Source: Paludibacteraceae bacterium (lineage in GTDB: Bacteria > Bacteroidota > Bacteroidia > Bacteroidales > Paludibacteraceae). Taken from it: a stretch of 64,000 nucleotides of DNA. Below the pieces are notes generated by a model, which was not told where the DNA came from, did no database searches, and saw only the letters and a program-made list of their open reading frames with translations. The DNA is taken from assembly GCA_024401435.1 (NCBI GenBank), contig JAKSLB010000001.1, positions 124,001-188,000 on the forward strand, in the 5' to 3' direction. A program made the position numbers and the translations under genes. Shown piece by piece: positions 10,155 through 18,829 of the stretch. The stretch's first letter is position 1. Every line of letters begins with the position of its first letter.

Positions 10155-10465
10155 GGGCGAATGCTATATAGGGCGAATGCTATTCGCCCTTGTACGGGCG
10201 TATCGCATACGCCCTCTTCTTCACTTGCGAATTTCTTTTGTATACGTTCTCTCAACATGGGCGAATGCTATTCGCCCCTACGTACGGGCATATCGCATAT
10301 GCCCTTCTTCTTCGCCTGCAACTTTCTTTTGTATACGTTCTCTCAACATGGGCGTATGCTATTCGCCCCTACGTACGGGCATATCGCATATGCCCCCTTC
10401 TTCACTTGCAAATTTCTTTTGTTTACGTTTCCTCAGCAAGGGGCGAATGCTATTCGCCCCTACGG
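10155..10465. repeat. REP-like palindrome array, about 3.3 units of 88-91 bp
   Basis: Palindromes of 19 bp lie at 10171-10189, 10259-10277, 10350-10368 and 10441-10459 (type GGGCGAATGCTATTCGCCC). They alternate with a second type at 10196-10214, 10286-10304 and 10377-10395 (type GGGCGTATCGCATACGCCC). Two are variants: the first type at 10350 has GTATGC in place of GAATGC, and the second type at 10286 and 10377 has CATATG-type bases. A partial copy starts at 10155. About 45 nt of conserved pyrimidine-rich sequence links successive pairs. The array fills the space between two divergent genes. The second palindrome type recurs at 21982-22083. Its function is unknown. The frames open across it are by-products of the repeat. 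Confidence 0.9.
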
Positions 10466-10498
10466 CAAAAATTCCTCCAAAATTGTTTCCGTTTAGAA

Positions 10499-10529
10499 TT
10501 GTCTGTTAAATTGGAATGATTTACTTTTG
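10499..10529 (+). promoter_or_regulatory. promoter of the DUF1015 gene
   Basis: TTG at 10499-10501, a 20-nt spacer, then TACTTTTG at 10522-10529. The expected start of transcription is about 35 nt before the ATG. It lies directly after the palindrome array. Confidence 0.75.
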
Positions 10530-10567
10530 CAGTTACGATTATAATTTTATTACTAAATAAAAATACC

Positions 10568-11815
10568 ATGGCAATTATTAAACCATTCAAGGGCATCCGT
10601 CCTCCAAAAAACTTAGTAGAGAAAGTTGAAAGTCGTCCTTACGACGTACTCGACTCCGAAGAAGCTCGCGCTGAAGCTGGCGACAACGAAATGTCTCTCT
10701 ACCATATCATCAAACCAGAAATCGATTTCCCTGTCGGCACTAGCGAATACGACCCTCGTGTCTATGAAAAGGCTGCAGAAAATTTCCAAAAATTCCAAAA
10801 TAAAGGTTGGCTGGTTCAAGACGAGAAAGAGATGTATTACATCTACGCTCAAACTATGAACGGCAAAACTCAATATGGTCTCGTTATCGGTGCTTATGTA
10901 AACGACTACATGACAGGCGTTATCAAAAAACACGAACTTACCAGAAGAGACAAAGAGGAAGACAGAATGAAACATGTTCGCGTAAATAACGCAAACATCG
11001 AACCTGTATTCTTTGCCTATCCAGACAATGCCACTTTGGATGCTTTGGTAAAACGTTACACCGCTAAAGCTCCTGAATATAAATTCATCGCACCTATCGA
11101 CGGATTTGGTCACCAGTTTTGGTTAATCGACCAAGATGCCGACATCAAAACCGTCACCGAAGAGTTCGGTAAAATGAAAGCTCTTTACATCGCTGATGGT
11201 CATCATCGCTCCGCTGCCGCTGCACTTGTAGGAGATGAGAAACGCAAACAAAATCCTAATCACAAAGGCGATGAGGAATACAACTATTTCATGGCAGTGG
11301 CTTTCCCTGCAAGTCAACTTACCATTCTTGATTACAACCGTGTCATCAAAGATTTGAATGGCATGTCAAGTGATGAATTCTTAAAGGCTTTGTCCAAAAA
11401 CTTTGTTGTAGAGAAAAAGGGTGAAGCCGAATACAAACCACAAGAGTTGCATGAGTTCTCTTTATACTTAGATAAAAATTGGTACAGTCTGAAGGCTAAG
11501 CAAGGAACCTACAACAACGAAGATCCTATCGGTGTGTTGGACGTGGATATCTCCAGTAGATTAATCCTTGATGAAATTCTTGGAATTAAAGATCTTCGTT
11601 CTGACAAACGCATTGATTTCGTAGGCGGATTACGTGGCTTGAAAGAATTGAAACGTCGTGTGGACAATGGTGAAATGCGTACCGCATTAGCTCTCTACCC
11701 TGTTTCCATGCAACAAATTATGGATATTGCGGATAGTGGCAACATCATGCCTCCTAAAGCCACATGGTTTGAACCTAAATTACGTTCAGGTCTTATTATC
11801 CATAAATTGGTTTAA
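10568..11815 (+). CDS. DUF1015 family protein
   Basis: A 415-residue cytoplasmic protein of the DUF1015 family, whose biochemical function I cannot state. The family features are visible: an N-terminal IKPFKGIRPP...RPYDVL segment, the central ADGHHR motif near residue 210 and a C-terminal region ending close to residue 415, which is full length. In other Bacteroidetes the gene often sits beside serine-biosynthesis genes, but here no such genes flank it. It has its own promoter and a strong terminator, so it is probably a single-gene transcript. Codon use (many C-ending codons) suggests good expression; this is a visual impression only. Confidence 0.9.
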   Translation: MAIIKPFKGIRPPKNLVEKVESRPYDVLDSEEARAEAGDNEMSLYHIIKPEIDFPVGTSEYDPRVYEKAAENFQKFQNKGWLVQDEKEMYYIYAQTMNGKTQYGLVIGAYVNDYMTGVIKKHELTRRDKEEDRMKHVRVNNANIEPVFFAYPDNATLDALVKRYTAKAPEYKFIAPIDGFGHQFWLIDQDADIKTVTEEFGKMKALYIADGHHRSAAAALVGDEKRKQNPNHKGDEEYNYFMAVAFPASQLTILDYNRVIKDLNGMSSDEFLKALSKNFVVEKKGEAEYKPQELHEFSLYLDKNWYSLKAKQGTYNNEDPIGVLDVDISSRLILDEILGIKDLRSDKRIDFVGGLRGLKELKRRVDNGEMRTALALYPVSMQQIMDIADSGNIMPPKATWFEPKLRSGLIIHKLV

Positions 11816-11868
11816 AAACGAATCCTGTTTTCGTACAAGGATTACTTTTACTCCTTTACGAAGCGATA

Positions 11869-11911
11869 AACAACAAACCCCGAAAGCATTCAACTTTCGG
11901 GGTTTGTTGTT
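11869..11911 (+). terminator. strong hairpin after the DUF1015 gene
   Basis: A perfect 18-bp stem (11869-11886 with 11894-11911) with a 7-nt loop lies 54 nt after the stop codon. It is not followed by a long T run, but its size and position fit a terminator. Confidence 0.75.
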
Positions 11912-12023
11912 ATTCAATCTTATTAAATTTGGTGTCCGCTAAACTTTTTATGTGTTTAATTTTTTGCAAAAAAAATGAATTATATAATTAATAATACATA
12001 ATAATCGCATTCTATGTTATGTG

Positions 12024-12095
12024 CAACCCCTCTGGGGTTGTGTGGACGGGGATACAAATCCATTATTCTACCGATATGGAACCCCTATGGGGTTC
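12024..12095. repeat. two CCCC/GGGG palindromes inside the MITE-like element
   Basis: Two 17-bp palindromes of the form (C/G)AACCCC-T(C/A)T-GGGGTT(G/C) lie at 12024-12040 and 12079-12095. Their arms are almost identical, so they look like two copies of one short dispersed repeat nested in the larger element. Confidence 0.7.
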
Positions 12096-12127
12096 TGTGA
12101 GACGTAGAGACGGGGTTCTTCGAGACA

Positions 12128-12153
12128 TAGAGACGCAAAATATTGCGTCTCTA
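12128..12153. repeat. GAGACGCAA palindrome
   Basis: An 11-bp perfect stem (TAGAGACGCAA and its complement) with a 4-nt loop. From memory, palindromes of this GAGACGCAA type are common dispersed repeats in Bacteroidetes. Part of the arm (GTAGAGACG) also occurs just upstream at about 12103. Confidence 0.7.
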
Positions 12154-12332
12154 CAAGGGGGCGACGGTGTCCCATTTGCAAAAAAATCGCATATTGATTC
12201 AACTCTCGTTGTTCGATTAGGGGCTTGGCTTTCAAAAAAGAATCCGCAACACCATATTTTACTGGCATTGCGGACTATATTGGTATGTTTTTTTCAAGTT
12301 TAACGGACACCAATCATTAACTATAACGAATA

Positions 12333-13286
12333 TTATAAACTTTCCAATATACGTTTCAGAACAGTTTGGCATGAAATCTCACGATTGGCAGCCTCTGGAA
12401 TAACCAAAGATTGTGGACTTTCAATAACATCATCTGTTACAATCATGTTACGACGAACAGGAAGGCAATGCATAAAGAACGCATTATTGGTCAAAGCCAT
12501 CTTCTCTGTGCTAACTGTCCAACTCATATCCTTACTCAAGATTTGTCCATAGTTTGGATCTTGATAAGCAGACCAGTTTTTAGCATATACAAAATCTGCA
12601 CCTTTCAAGGCTTCGTCTTGATCGTATACAATCTTTGCGCCACGAACAAACTTTTCATCCAATTCATATCCCTTTGGATGAGTAATTACAAAATCCACAT
12701 TCGCTTCATTCATGAAATCAGCGAATGAATTTGGCACTGCTTGTGGCAATGATTTTGGGTGCGGTGCCCATGTCATAACGACCTTTGGACGATTCACCTT
12801 CTTATGTTCTTCGATGGTAATCAAATCGGCAAATGCTTGCAATGGATGAGCTGTTGCAGACTCCATACTAAAAACAGGCTTACCTGAATATTTGATAAAC
12901 TGATTAAGAATAGTCTCCTCGTAATCAAACTTCTTATTTTCAAAACGGGCAAATGAACGAACACCTATTACATCGCAGAATTGAGCCATAACAGGAATTG
13001 CTTCTAACAAATGTTCTGATTTGTCACCATCCATAATCACACCACGTTCTGTTTCCAACTTCCATGCACCTTGGTTAACATCCAACACGATGGTATTCAT
13101 GCCAAGATTCATACCAGCTTTTTGTGTACTCAAACGTGTACGTAAACTATTATTGAAGAAAACGCACAACAATGTTTTGTTCTCGCCCAACTGCTTGAAT
13201 GCGTAGCGATCTTTTTTTATTTCCAAAGCTTCTTGCACAGCCTTGTTCAAATCGCCAAGGTCTGATGCCATCAATAATTTTCTCAT
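12333..13286 (-). CDS. argF': N-succinylornithine carbamoyltransferase (ArgF')
   Basis: Transfers the carbamoyl group of carbamoyl phosphate to N-succinyl-L-ornithine, the arginine route used by Bacteroides. The 317-residue sequence closely resembles Bacteroides fragilis ArgF'. It has the carbamoyl-phosphate loop SLRTRLSTQ (47-55), GAWKLE (73-78), the substrate-specificity loop DGDKSEHLLE (86-95), and HCLPVRR near residue 273. The residue that separates succinyl- from acetylornithine enzymes is Pro90 in B. fragilis and Glu92 in Xanthomonas; here it is Ser90. Published mutants of the Xanthomonas enzyme with Ser at this place became succinylornithine-specific, so that activity is expected here too. 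Other arginine genes are not in the window. Confidence 0.93.
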   Translation of the reverse strand: MRKLLMASDLGDLNKAVQEALEIKKDRYAFKQLGENKTLLCVFFNNSLRTRLSTQKAGMNLGMNTIVLDVNQGAWKLETERGVIMDGDKSEHLLEAIPVMAQFCDVIGVRSFARFENKKFDYEETILNQFIKYSGKPVFSMESATAHPLQAFADLITIEEHKKVNRPKVVMTWAPHPKSLPQAVPNSFADFMNEANVDFVITHPKGYELDEKFVRGAKIVYDQDEALKGADFVYAKNWSAYQDPNYGQILSKDMSWTVSTEKMALTNNAFFMHCLPVRRNMIVTDDVIESPQSLVIPEAANREISCQTVLKRILESL

Positions 13287-13314
13287 ATGTCTATTTTTTA
13301 TCGTCTATTTTTTG

Positions 13315-13322
13315 CAAAGTTA
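13315..13322 (-). promoter_or_regulatory. -7 box of argF'
   Basis: TAACTTTG on the minus strand, 29 nt before the ATG. A clear -33 element is not seen. If it is active, argF' is transcribed apart from the spmAB-like gene upstream. Confidence 0.55.
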
Positions 13323-13346
13323 TATAAAAAAGCAAATGTCTATCTG

Positions 13347-14582
13347 CTAACCGAAAAATAAATAAGCCACTAAAATAGCTGCTATGATACCACCCAAATC
13401 AGCTATCAAACCAGCCGTAACTGCATATCTTGTTTTTTTGATTCCGACAGAACCGAAATAAAGTGCGATGATATAGAATGTTGTATCAGCAGCACCTTGG
13501 AACATACAAGACAACCGACCAACAAAAGAATCTGCGCCATACGTTTTCATAGCTTCCACCATCATAGCCTTTGCTCCACTTCCACTCAATGGTTTCATCA
13601 ACGCCGTAGGCAAAGCGTCCACAAACCGAACATCGGAAAATATAAAAGAAAACAAATATTGTAATCCATGTACCAATAAATCCATTGCTCCAGAGGCACG
13701 AAAAACACCAATTCCCACCAACATACCCACTAAATAAGGGAGAATCTTAATAGAGGTTTCAAAACCTGTTTTCGCTCCATCTATAAACGCTTCATAAACA
13801 TTTATTCTTTTATATGCACCCACAGATACAAAGATCATAATAATGCTAAGCAACAAAAAGTTACCCCCTATTTTGGATACTTGAAAAGCTGTTTGGCTAT
13901 CTAATCTTGAAAAACCATATACCAACAAAAGGATAAAAGCAGCCAATCCAGCGATCCAACCTATTACTACACGATTCCAAATGTTTAATTTTTGACGAAT
14001 ACCGACATACAAAATTGCAGTTATCGTAGAAAAGAAAGTTGATATCAATAAAGGAATAAAAATATCCGTTGGATTGGCAGCCCCCATAATAGCACGTTGA
14101 GCCATAATAGTAACAGGTATAATCGTAAGTCCTGATGTATTTAAGGCCAAGAACATAATTTGGGCATTAGAAGCAACTTCACTTTGTGGATTAAGTTCCT
14201 GTAGGCTATTCATTGCTTTCAGTCCAATAGGCGTGGCCGCATTATCAAGCCCCAACATATTTGCCGCGAAATTCATCACCAAATGTCCATTCGCAGGATG
14301 TGCTGCAGGGATTTCAGGAAACAATTTTGAAAAAAATGGAGCGATAAGACGTGAAAGGAAATTAATTGCGCCTGCTCGTTCTCCAATATTCATCAATCCC
14401 AACCACAAGATCATCACACCACCCAAGGGCAAAGCAATATCCATGACTGCAAATTTCGACATTTCGAACGTACTAGATACAATTCTTTCAAAAACATTAA
14501 AATCTCCATAAATAAAAAACTGAATCACAGCAACAATCATTGCTGAAATGAAAAAAAACACCCATATGTAATTCAGTACCAC
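13347..14582 (-). CDS. SpmA/SpmB-type nucleoside-recognition membrane protein
   Basis: A 411-residue inner-membrane protein with about ten hydrophobic segments. It looks like a fusion of the two 'gate' (nucleoside recognition) domains called SpmA and SpmB in spore formers. The first half has MNFAANMLGLDNAATPIGLKA and the second has LMKPLSGSGAKAMMVEAM, both family signatures. In non-spore-formers the substrate is unknown; an ion or solute transporter role is a guess. The start is GTG at 14582, as no in-frame ATG exists before the first membrane segment. It lies 62 bp downstream of the oxidoreductase gene and may be the last gene of that run. Confidence 0.88.
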   Translation of the reverse strand: MVLNYIWVFFFISAMIVAVIQFFIYGDFNVFERIVSSTFEMSKFAVMDIALPLGGVMILWLGLMNIGERAGAINFLSRLIAPFFSKLFPEIPAAHPANGHLVMNFAANMLGLDNAATPIGLKAMNSLQELNPQSEVASNAQIMFLALNTSGLTIIPVTIMAQRAIMGAANPTDIFIPLLISTFFSTITAILYVGIRQKLNIWNRVVIGWIAGLAAFILLLVYGFSRLDSQTAFQVSKIGGNFLLLSIIMIFVSVGAYKRINVYEAFIDGAKTGFETSIKILPYLVGMLVGIGVFRASGAMDLLVHGLQYLFSFIFSDVRFVDALPTALMKPLSGSGAKAMMVEAMKTYGADSFVGRLSCMFQGAADTTFYIIALYFGSVGIKKTRYAVTAGLIADLGGIIAAILVAYLFFG

Positions 14583-14644
14583 GTCTTTTTGTTATTTTAT
14601 GAGGAATGAAAATCCTCGATGATTAATTATTTCTTTTTATCTAT

Positions 14645-15604
14645 TTACTTGTTTATTACTTGGCTTATGGTGTTCGACAATTCATAAGAAAAAGAATGTG
14701 AAAAAATTTCGCTTTCTATTTTTCCTTCGTCTAAACATTTCATCACCTCTGCCGCTTCATAGTTGTACCCATTTCCTTCATAAGAAACTGGTATTTCGGT
14801 TTCTTTTTCCTCACCTTCCAATTGTCGGAAGATACGAGTAGGCATATGAAACATACGATCCAAACGAATAGAACCTTTTTCACCAACTATAACAGCATCA
14901 GATTTAAGATTAAAATCAAAACTTGATATCAAAGAAGCCACGCAACCCGATTTGCTCTGCAAGGTCATCACAGAAGTCATATCAACACCCGTTGGAGCTG
15001 GAACATTCACTGCATATAACTGAGTTGGTATTCCAAACAAATAATGAAACAAAAAAAGAGGATAAATACCAATGTCATAAACAGAGCCACCACCCAAAGA
15101 AGGGTTAAATAATCGGCTATCTGCATTATAGGTTGGATGAATGCCAAACTCTGCCTTTAAGAGTTTCAAATCTCCTATTTCACCACATTGAATTTGATCA
15201 CGTATGACTTTCATCGATGGTAAAAAAGCTGTCCACATAGCCTCCATTAGGAAAGAATGATTTTCGACAGAAGTGCGATTCATCTGCATCACTTCGGAAG
15301 GAGTCAATCCTAATGGTTTTTCACACAAAACAGCTTTCTTAGCTTTTAAAGCATCCATTGTCAGTGAACAATGTAAATGATTGGGTGTGGCGATATAAAC
15401 GACATCAACCAAAGGATCATTTAACAAAGATTGATAAGACTCATAACTTTTCGTGAAAGAATATTTTGTGGCAAAAGCAGTTGCCTTCTCTTCAGAGCGA
15501 GAAGCAACCGCATATAACTGCGCCTGAGGAAGAATTCGGAGTCCCTCCACAAACTGGCTTGCGATATGACCAGTACCAATTATTCCCCAACGATATTGTT
15601 TCAT
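14645..15604 (-). CDS. Gfo/Idh/MocA family oxidoreductase
   Basis: A 319-residue NAD(P)-dependent dehydrogenase, probably acting on a sugar or inositol-like substrate that cannot be named from sequence. The N-terminal Rossmann motif GIIGTGHIASQFVEGL starts at residue 8. The catalytic-lysine motif CEKPLGL lies near residue 95, and the C-terminal alpha/beta domain follows (GGGSVYDIGIYPL near 170). The length is usual for the family. The gene starts 2 bp after the stop codon of the Wzz-like gene, so the two are co-transcribed. This position beside a chain-length-type protein may hint at polysaccharide metabolism. Confidence 0.9.
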   Translation of the reverse strand: MKQYRWGIIGTGHIASQFVEGLRILPQAQLYAVASRSEEKATAFATKYSFTKSYESYQSLLNDPLVDVVYIATPNHLHCSLTMDALKAKKAVLCEKPLGLTPSEVMQMNRTSVENHSFLMEAMWTAFLPSMKVIRDQIQCGEIGDLKLLKAEFGIHPTYNADSRLFNPSLGGGSVYDIGIYPLFLFHYLFGIPTQLYAVNVPAPTGVDMTSVMTLQSKSGCVASLISSFDFNLKSDAVIVGEKGSIRLDRMFHMPTRIFRQLEGEEKETEIPVSYEGNGYNYEAAEVMKCLDEGKIESEIFSHSFSYELSNTISQVINK

Positions 15605-15606
15605 GT

Positions 15607-16566
15607 CTAAACTTCTCTCTGTAAAAAGGCAACGATTCTCTTTCTATTTACTTTAAGAGAGGCAACGCCAACACCAATGAATAAGAAAACAATAGTGAAT
15701 ATCATAGCGAGTTTCAAAGAACCATTAACTGGATGCGGATTAGGTTCGAAATGACTTGAAAAACTAACGCCATCTTCAAACACATCACGTTCCCATACCA
15801 ATTGTTGCTTTTGATTTTCCAAAGCTAATATCTCATTGTGATAAAGTTTCATCTCACGTTCTACAACCACCATTTTATCAGTTGAAAGTTGGACATCTCG
15901 TTTACGAACAAAATATTCTCTTTTACGGAGGCTATCCAACATCACTATTTCATTTGTTGTAGCAGCAATTTTCTCATCCAATTGTCTTTTTCTCAAATTA
16001 TTCTCTTTTACAATTTGAGGGTTTTGTGAAAAGAAATAAGCAAACAAATCTTCCATATTTGAAAACATAGATGTATCTTGACAATCCACTACAATTCTCA
16101 AACGATCTGGCATAATAATATCCATCGTGTCAGATGCATTGTAAATTCCCTTATAATCAATATAATCTGGAGTTCCATCGGACAAGACATCAACATAAAA
16201 GAAAGATTGAATATTCGCTATTTTCTTTGCTTGATTTAGTGTTATTCCAAAATCTTTTGCAATTGAATTGTCATCACGATATTTACACTGATTGAACAAA
16301 GGGTCAATCATGTTTTTGTAAAAATAAGAATCGTGAGCATTTATTTTCATTTCAACTTCAGCACGATAGACCTTCACTCTAGATAAATACACACCCAAGA
16401 ATGCACCAATAATCATACATGCTAAAACAATGAATTTTTCCTGGTAAATTAAACGAAGTGTCCATCCTATTCCTTTCAAACACTTCTTTAGCATGTTCCA
16501 AATGCCAATGCCTAAATTAGTCAACGCATCAATTAAATCGATCTCCTTTTTTGTTTCGTTTTCCAT
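15607..16566 (-). CDS. Wzz-like chain-length determinant/Lpp-type membrane protein
   Basis: A 319-residue inner-membrane protein. A first membrane segment (about residues 47-66, IVLACMIIGAFLGVYL) and a second near the C-terminus (about 285-305, LAMIFTIVFLFIGVGVASL) flank a periplasmic region with a coiled coil (about 190-255). This is the layout of Wzz/polysaccharide co-polymerases. The sequence signature is weak, so the exact role is uncertain. The ATG at 16566 is preferred to an in-frame TTG at 16572. It lies between the EnvC-like gene (gap about 30 bp) and the oxidoreductase (2 bp). Confidence 0.75.
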   Translation of the reverse strand: MENETKKEIDLIDALTNLGIGIWNMLKKCLKGIGWTLRLIYQEKFIVLACMIIGAFLGVYLSRVKVYRAEVEMKINAHDSYFYKNMIDPLFNQCKYRDDNSIAKDFGITLNQAKKIANIQSFFYVDVLSDGTPDYIDYKGIYNASDTMDIIMPDRLRIVVDCQDTSMFSNMEDLFAYFFSQNPQIVKENNLRKRQLDEKIAATTNEIVMLDSLRKREYFVRKRDVQLSTDKMVVVEREMKLYHNEILALENQKQQLVWERDVFEDGVSFSSHFEPNPHPVNGSLKLAMIFTIVFLFIGVGVASLKVNRKRIVAFLQREV

Positions 16567-16596
16567 ATTCAAATAGTATTAATTTTCTTTATCATT

Positions 16597-17997
16597 TTAT
16601 TTATGTAACCACACTTGAGGATTCAAAAGGTTTTTCTCCTCCCATACTTGGAAAAACAACGTAACCTTATTGCTATCCGCTTCTTTATAAATCTTACCGA
16701 TAGGAGTATTTCTCTTTATCTTATCTCCATTTTTCACATATATCTGAGTAAGATTTGCATAAACCGTCAAATAATTTCCATGACGTACAATCACAGCATT
16801 ATTACCACCTGGCACCGAGAAGCATTGTGAAACAACACCATCATATACAGCCATTGCATTTGAACCTGGTGCAGCAGAAATATAAATTCCCTTGTTATTT
16901 ACCGTCACGTCTTTTAAGACTGGATGTGGTTGTGTACCAAATCTACCCGTAATAGTTCCCTTGACAGGCCACATTAACAAGCCCTTATTTTTAGAAAAAC
17001 CACCTGAAATGATTTTTTCTTCATTAGACAAGGCATAATTAGAAGTTTTTGTAGATGTTGGAGAACCTTTTTGAGGTGTAGTTTTTTTCGTTGAAGTTGT
17101 TGTAGTCGTATTGCTCTTCTTCTGTTGTTGTTGCTGTTGTTGTTTCTTTTTTGCAGCCTCAGCAGCTTGTTTCGCAATTACATCCTGAATTTTTCGATTT
17201 AAGTTATCCGCAGCTATCTGCTGATTTTTCAATTCTTGTTTCAACTCTTTTTCTCGCGTACGAAGAGATTCAACCAATTTATTCTGTTTCTGCTTTTGAT
17301 CTAACGAATAAATTTTCTCTTGTTCCTGTTTTTTCAAAAGATCTTCCGTTCGAGCTTTTAATTGATTCATCTTATCACGCTGAGACTGAATATCTCTTCT
17401 TGTCTTAGACAGTTCCACAGATTGTTCTTTTCTCATTTCAGCCAAACTAGACAAATACAGATAACGACGATATCCCTCTTGAAAATTATTGCTTGAAAGT
17501 ATATATAACAATACATTTTGCTCATTTTTTGTCACATAAGCATAATAGATCATATCCATAAACTTCTTTCGCATCTCTTCATATTGTTGGGAAAGCATCT
17601 TTACGCTATTATCCAACGAATCAATCTGATTATTAATCTGATCGATTTCGGATGAACGTCTTTTAATTAAATTATCACGATATTCTATATCTGCATTTAA
17701 TCGTTCTAATTCATGCAATGACTGCTTGGTGCTTTTACGAGTATCAGACAATTTTTGATCTGTTTTATTTATCTGATTCTTTATTTGAGTCTGTTTGTTC
17801 TTTAACTTATTTATCTCATCATTTTTAGACGATTTCTTTTGCGTCGTTGTTTTTTTTGTTTGCTGCGTTGTCGTCTTTTTGGGTTGAGTCTGTGTTGTCT
17901 TTTTAGTTTGTGCATACAAAGAGCCTATTTCTGGTACCTGTATCATAACAAGTCCCAAAGAAAATAACAAGGTTAATATGTATTTACAAAATCTCAA
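16597..17997 (-). CDS. EnvC-like murein hydrolase activator, M23/LytM fold
   Basis: A 466-residue exported protein. After a signal peptide (about residues 1-30) come a Thr/Lys/Gln-rich stretch (31-65), a long coiled coil (about 66-285) with low-complexity Q and T runs, and a C-terminal LytM domain (about 335-466, WPVKGTITGRFGTQPHP). The zinc ligands of active M23 enzymes are missing. The HxGxD site reads NNKGIYIS and the HxH site reads TLFFQVWE. It therefore resembles E. coli EnvC, a non-catalytic activator of amidases in cell division. The start is TTG at 17997. An in-frame stop lies two codons upstream and no ATG precedes the signal peptide core. It follows the DUF4292 gene by 7 bp. Confidence 0.88.
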   Translation of the reverse strand: MRFCKYILTLLFSLGLVMIQVPEIGSLYAQTKKTTQTQPKKTTTQQTKKTTTQKKSSKNDEINKLKNKQTQIKNQINKTDQKLSDTRKSTKQSLHELERLNADIEYRDNLIKRRSSEIDQINNQIDSLDNSVKMLSQQYEEMRKKFMDMIYYAYVTKNEQNVLLYILSSNNFQEGYRRYLYLSSLAEMRKEQSVELSKTRRDIQSQRDKMNQLKARTEDLLKKQEQEKIYSLDQKQKQNKLVESLRTREKELKQELKNQQIAADNLNRKIQDVIAKQAAEAAKKKQQQQQQQKKSNTTTTTSTKKTTPQKGSPTSTKTSNYALSNEEKIISGGFSKNKGLLMWPVKGTITGRFGTQPHPVLKDVTVNNKGIYISAAPGSNAMAVYDGVVSQCFSVPGGNNAVIVRHGNYLTVYANLTQIYVKNGDKIKRNTPIGKIYKEADSNKVTLFFQVWEEKNLLNPQVWLHK

Positions 17998-18004
17998 AAT
18001 TCAA

Positions 18005-18829
18005 TCACTTATTTTTAATATACATTTGAATCATTTCTTCCAATGAAATACGCTGATAACCTTCTGGAATTTTATAAGAAAAATTCATATCTGCATTGCT
18101 CTCCATTTTTCGATGAGAAACAGTAAGCATAAATGATGAAGGCCATTGGTTAGCAGTCTGCGTATTATTGTTCTGTTTTAATTTTATTTCTGTTTTAACG
18201 GGGAATTTTCGAGAAGCAACATTTCCTGAAAAATCCATATAATTCCATCGGATTTCACCAGATTCAATCAAGATCGTACCCGATTGTAATACAGAATCCA
18301 CAACAAACTCTTGTGACAATCCTTTATAAGTACGTTGTAACAAAAATTTTTCCTCCGTCACATTCATTTTTTCAAAATCCGAATTCTGAGCATTATGACT
18401 TTTCTCGTATGCAAAAGGGACATTAGCAAAGATTGACTGAATGGAATGAAAGTTAGCTTCCAATCCATAGTTGTCTTTCATTTCATCAAATGTTGTCGAG
18501 AAATAACGTTTGTTGATTCGATCAACCAAGGTAATTCCCGAATCATCTACCATTGCTCTGGCAACTTCGACACCAGCAAGCGGTTGAATAGAAAAGACAA
18601 TAACACTATCCGTCTTTATTCTTAATTGTCCTCCAATGGAAAACGAACTCACTCCATCCAAAGAGATCGAAAAAGTGGTTTTTGCAGAAAAAGTTTTAAA
18701 TGGAACCGAATAAATTTCCTTATTCTCTCCTACTAGTCCTTTTTTCGTTTTACAAGATGGTAACCCCAAAAAAAGAATGGAAGAAAGAATCAGTATGAAT
18801 GTTAAAAACTTATTCGACATATTTCTCAT
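18005..18829 (-). CDS. DUF4292 lipoprotein
   Basis: A 274-residue predicted lipoprotein with a hydrophobic signal and lipobox LPSC near residue 26, then a LolA/LolB-like beta-rich region (KTFSAKTTFSISLDG, LRIKTDSVIVFSIQPLAG). The family is common in Bacteroidetes, and its fold suggests lipid or lipoprotein handling at the outer membrane; this is not proven. The start may be ATG at 18829 or 18820. Both overlap the end of the TPR gene (20 or 11 nt), which shows translational coupling. The EnvC-like gene follows after 7 bp. Confidence 0.85.
   Translation of the reverse strand: MRNMSNKFLTFILILSSILFLGLPSCKTKKGLVGENKEIYSVPFKTFSAKTTFSISLDGVSSFSIGGQLRIKTDSVIVFSIQPLAGVEVARAMVDDSGITLVDRINKRYFSTTFDEMKDNYGLEANFHSIQSIFANVPFAYEKSHNAQNSDFEKMNVTEEKFLLQRTYKGLSQEFVVDSVLQSGTILIESGEIRWNYMDFSGNVASRKFPVKTEIKLKQNNNTQTANQWPSSFMLTVSHRKMESNADMNFSYKIPEGYQRISLEEMIQMYIKNK

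Larger units (their letters stand above)
11929..12313. mobile_element. MITE-like element with 18-bp terminal inverted repeats
   Basis: The ends are TTGGTGTCCGCTAAACTT (11929-11946) and its inverted copy (12296-12313), with one mismatch in 18. The 385 bp between and including them encode no convincing transposase. The interior holds three smaller palindromes: 12024-12040, 12079-12095 and 12128-12153. No clear target duplication is seen. It sits between the DUF1015 terminator and the argF' stop, that is, between convergent genes. A non-autonomous element mobilised by an insertion sequence elsewhere is the simplest reading; a deleted IS is the alternative. Confidence 0.65.

Noticed and set aside
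10155..10465. CRISPR-like direct repeats
   Set aside because: The repeats are long palindrome pairs with conserved, not unique, sequence between them, and there are no cas genes nearby.
10153..10519. Three overlapping plus-strand frames of 109-118 codons
   Set aside because: They run through the palindrome array in all three frames, with repeated internal segments. Open frames here are a by-product of the repeat, and none has a ribosome site or known family.
12019..12303. 94-codon plus-strand frame and 66-codon minus-strand frame inside the MITE-like element
   Set aside because: Both are made largely of the short palindromic repeats and overlap each other. No transposase motif is visible.
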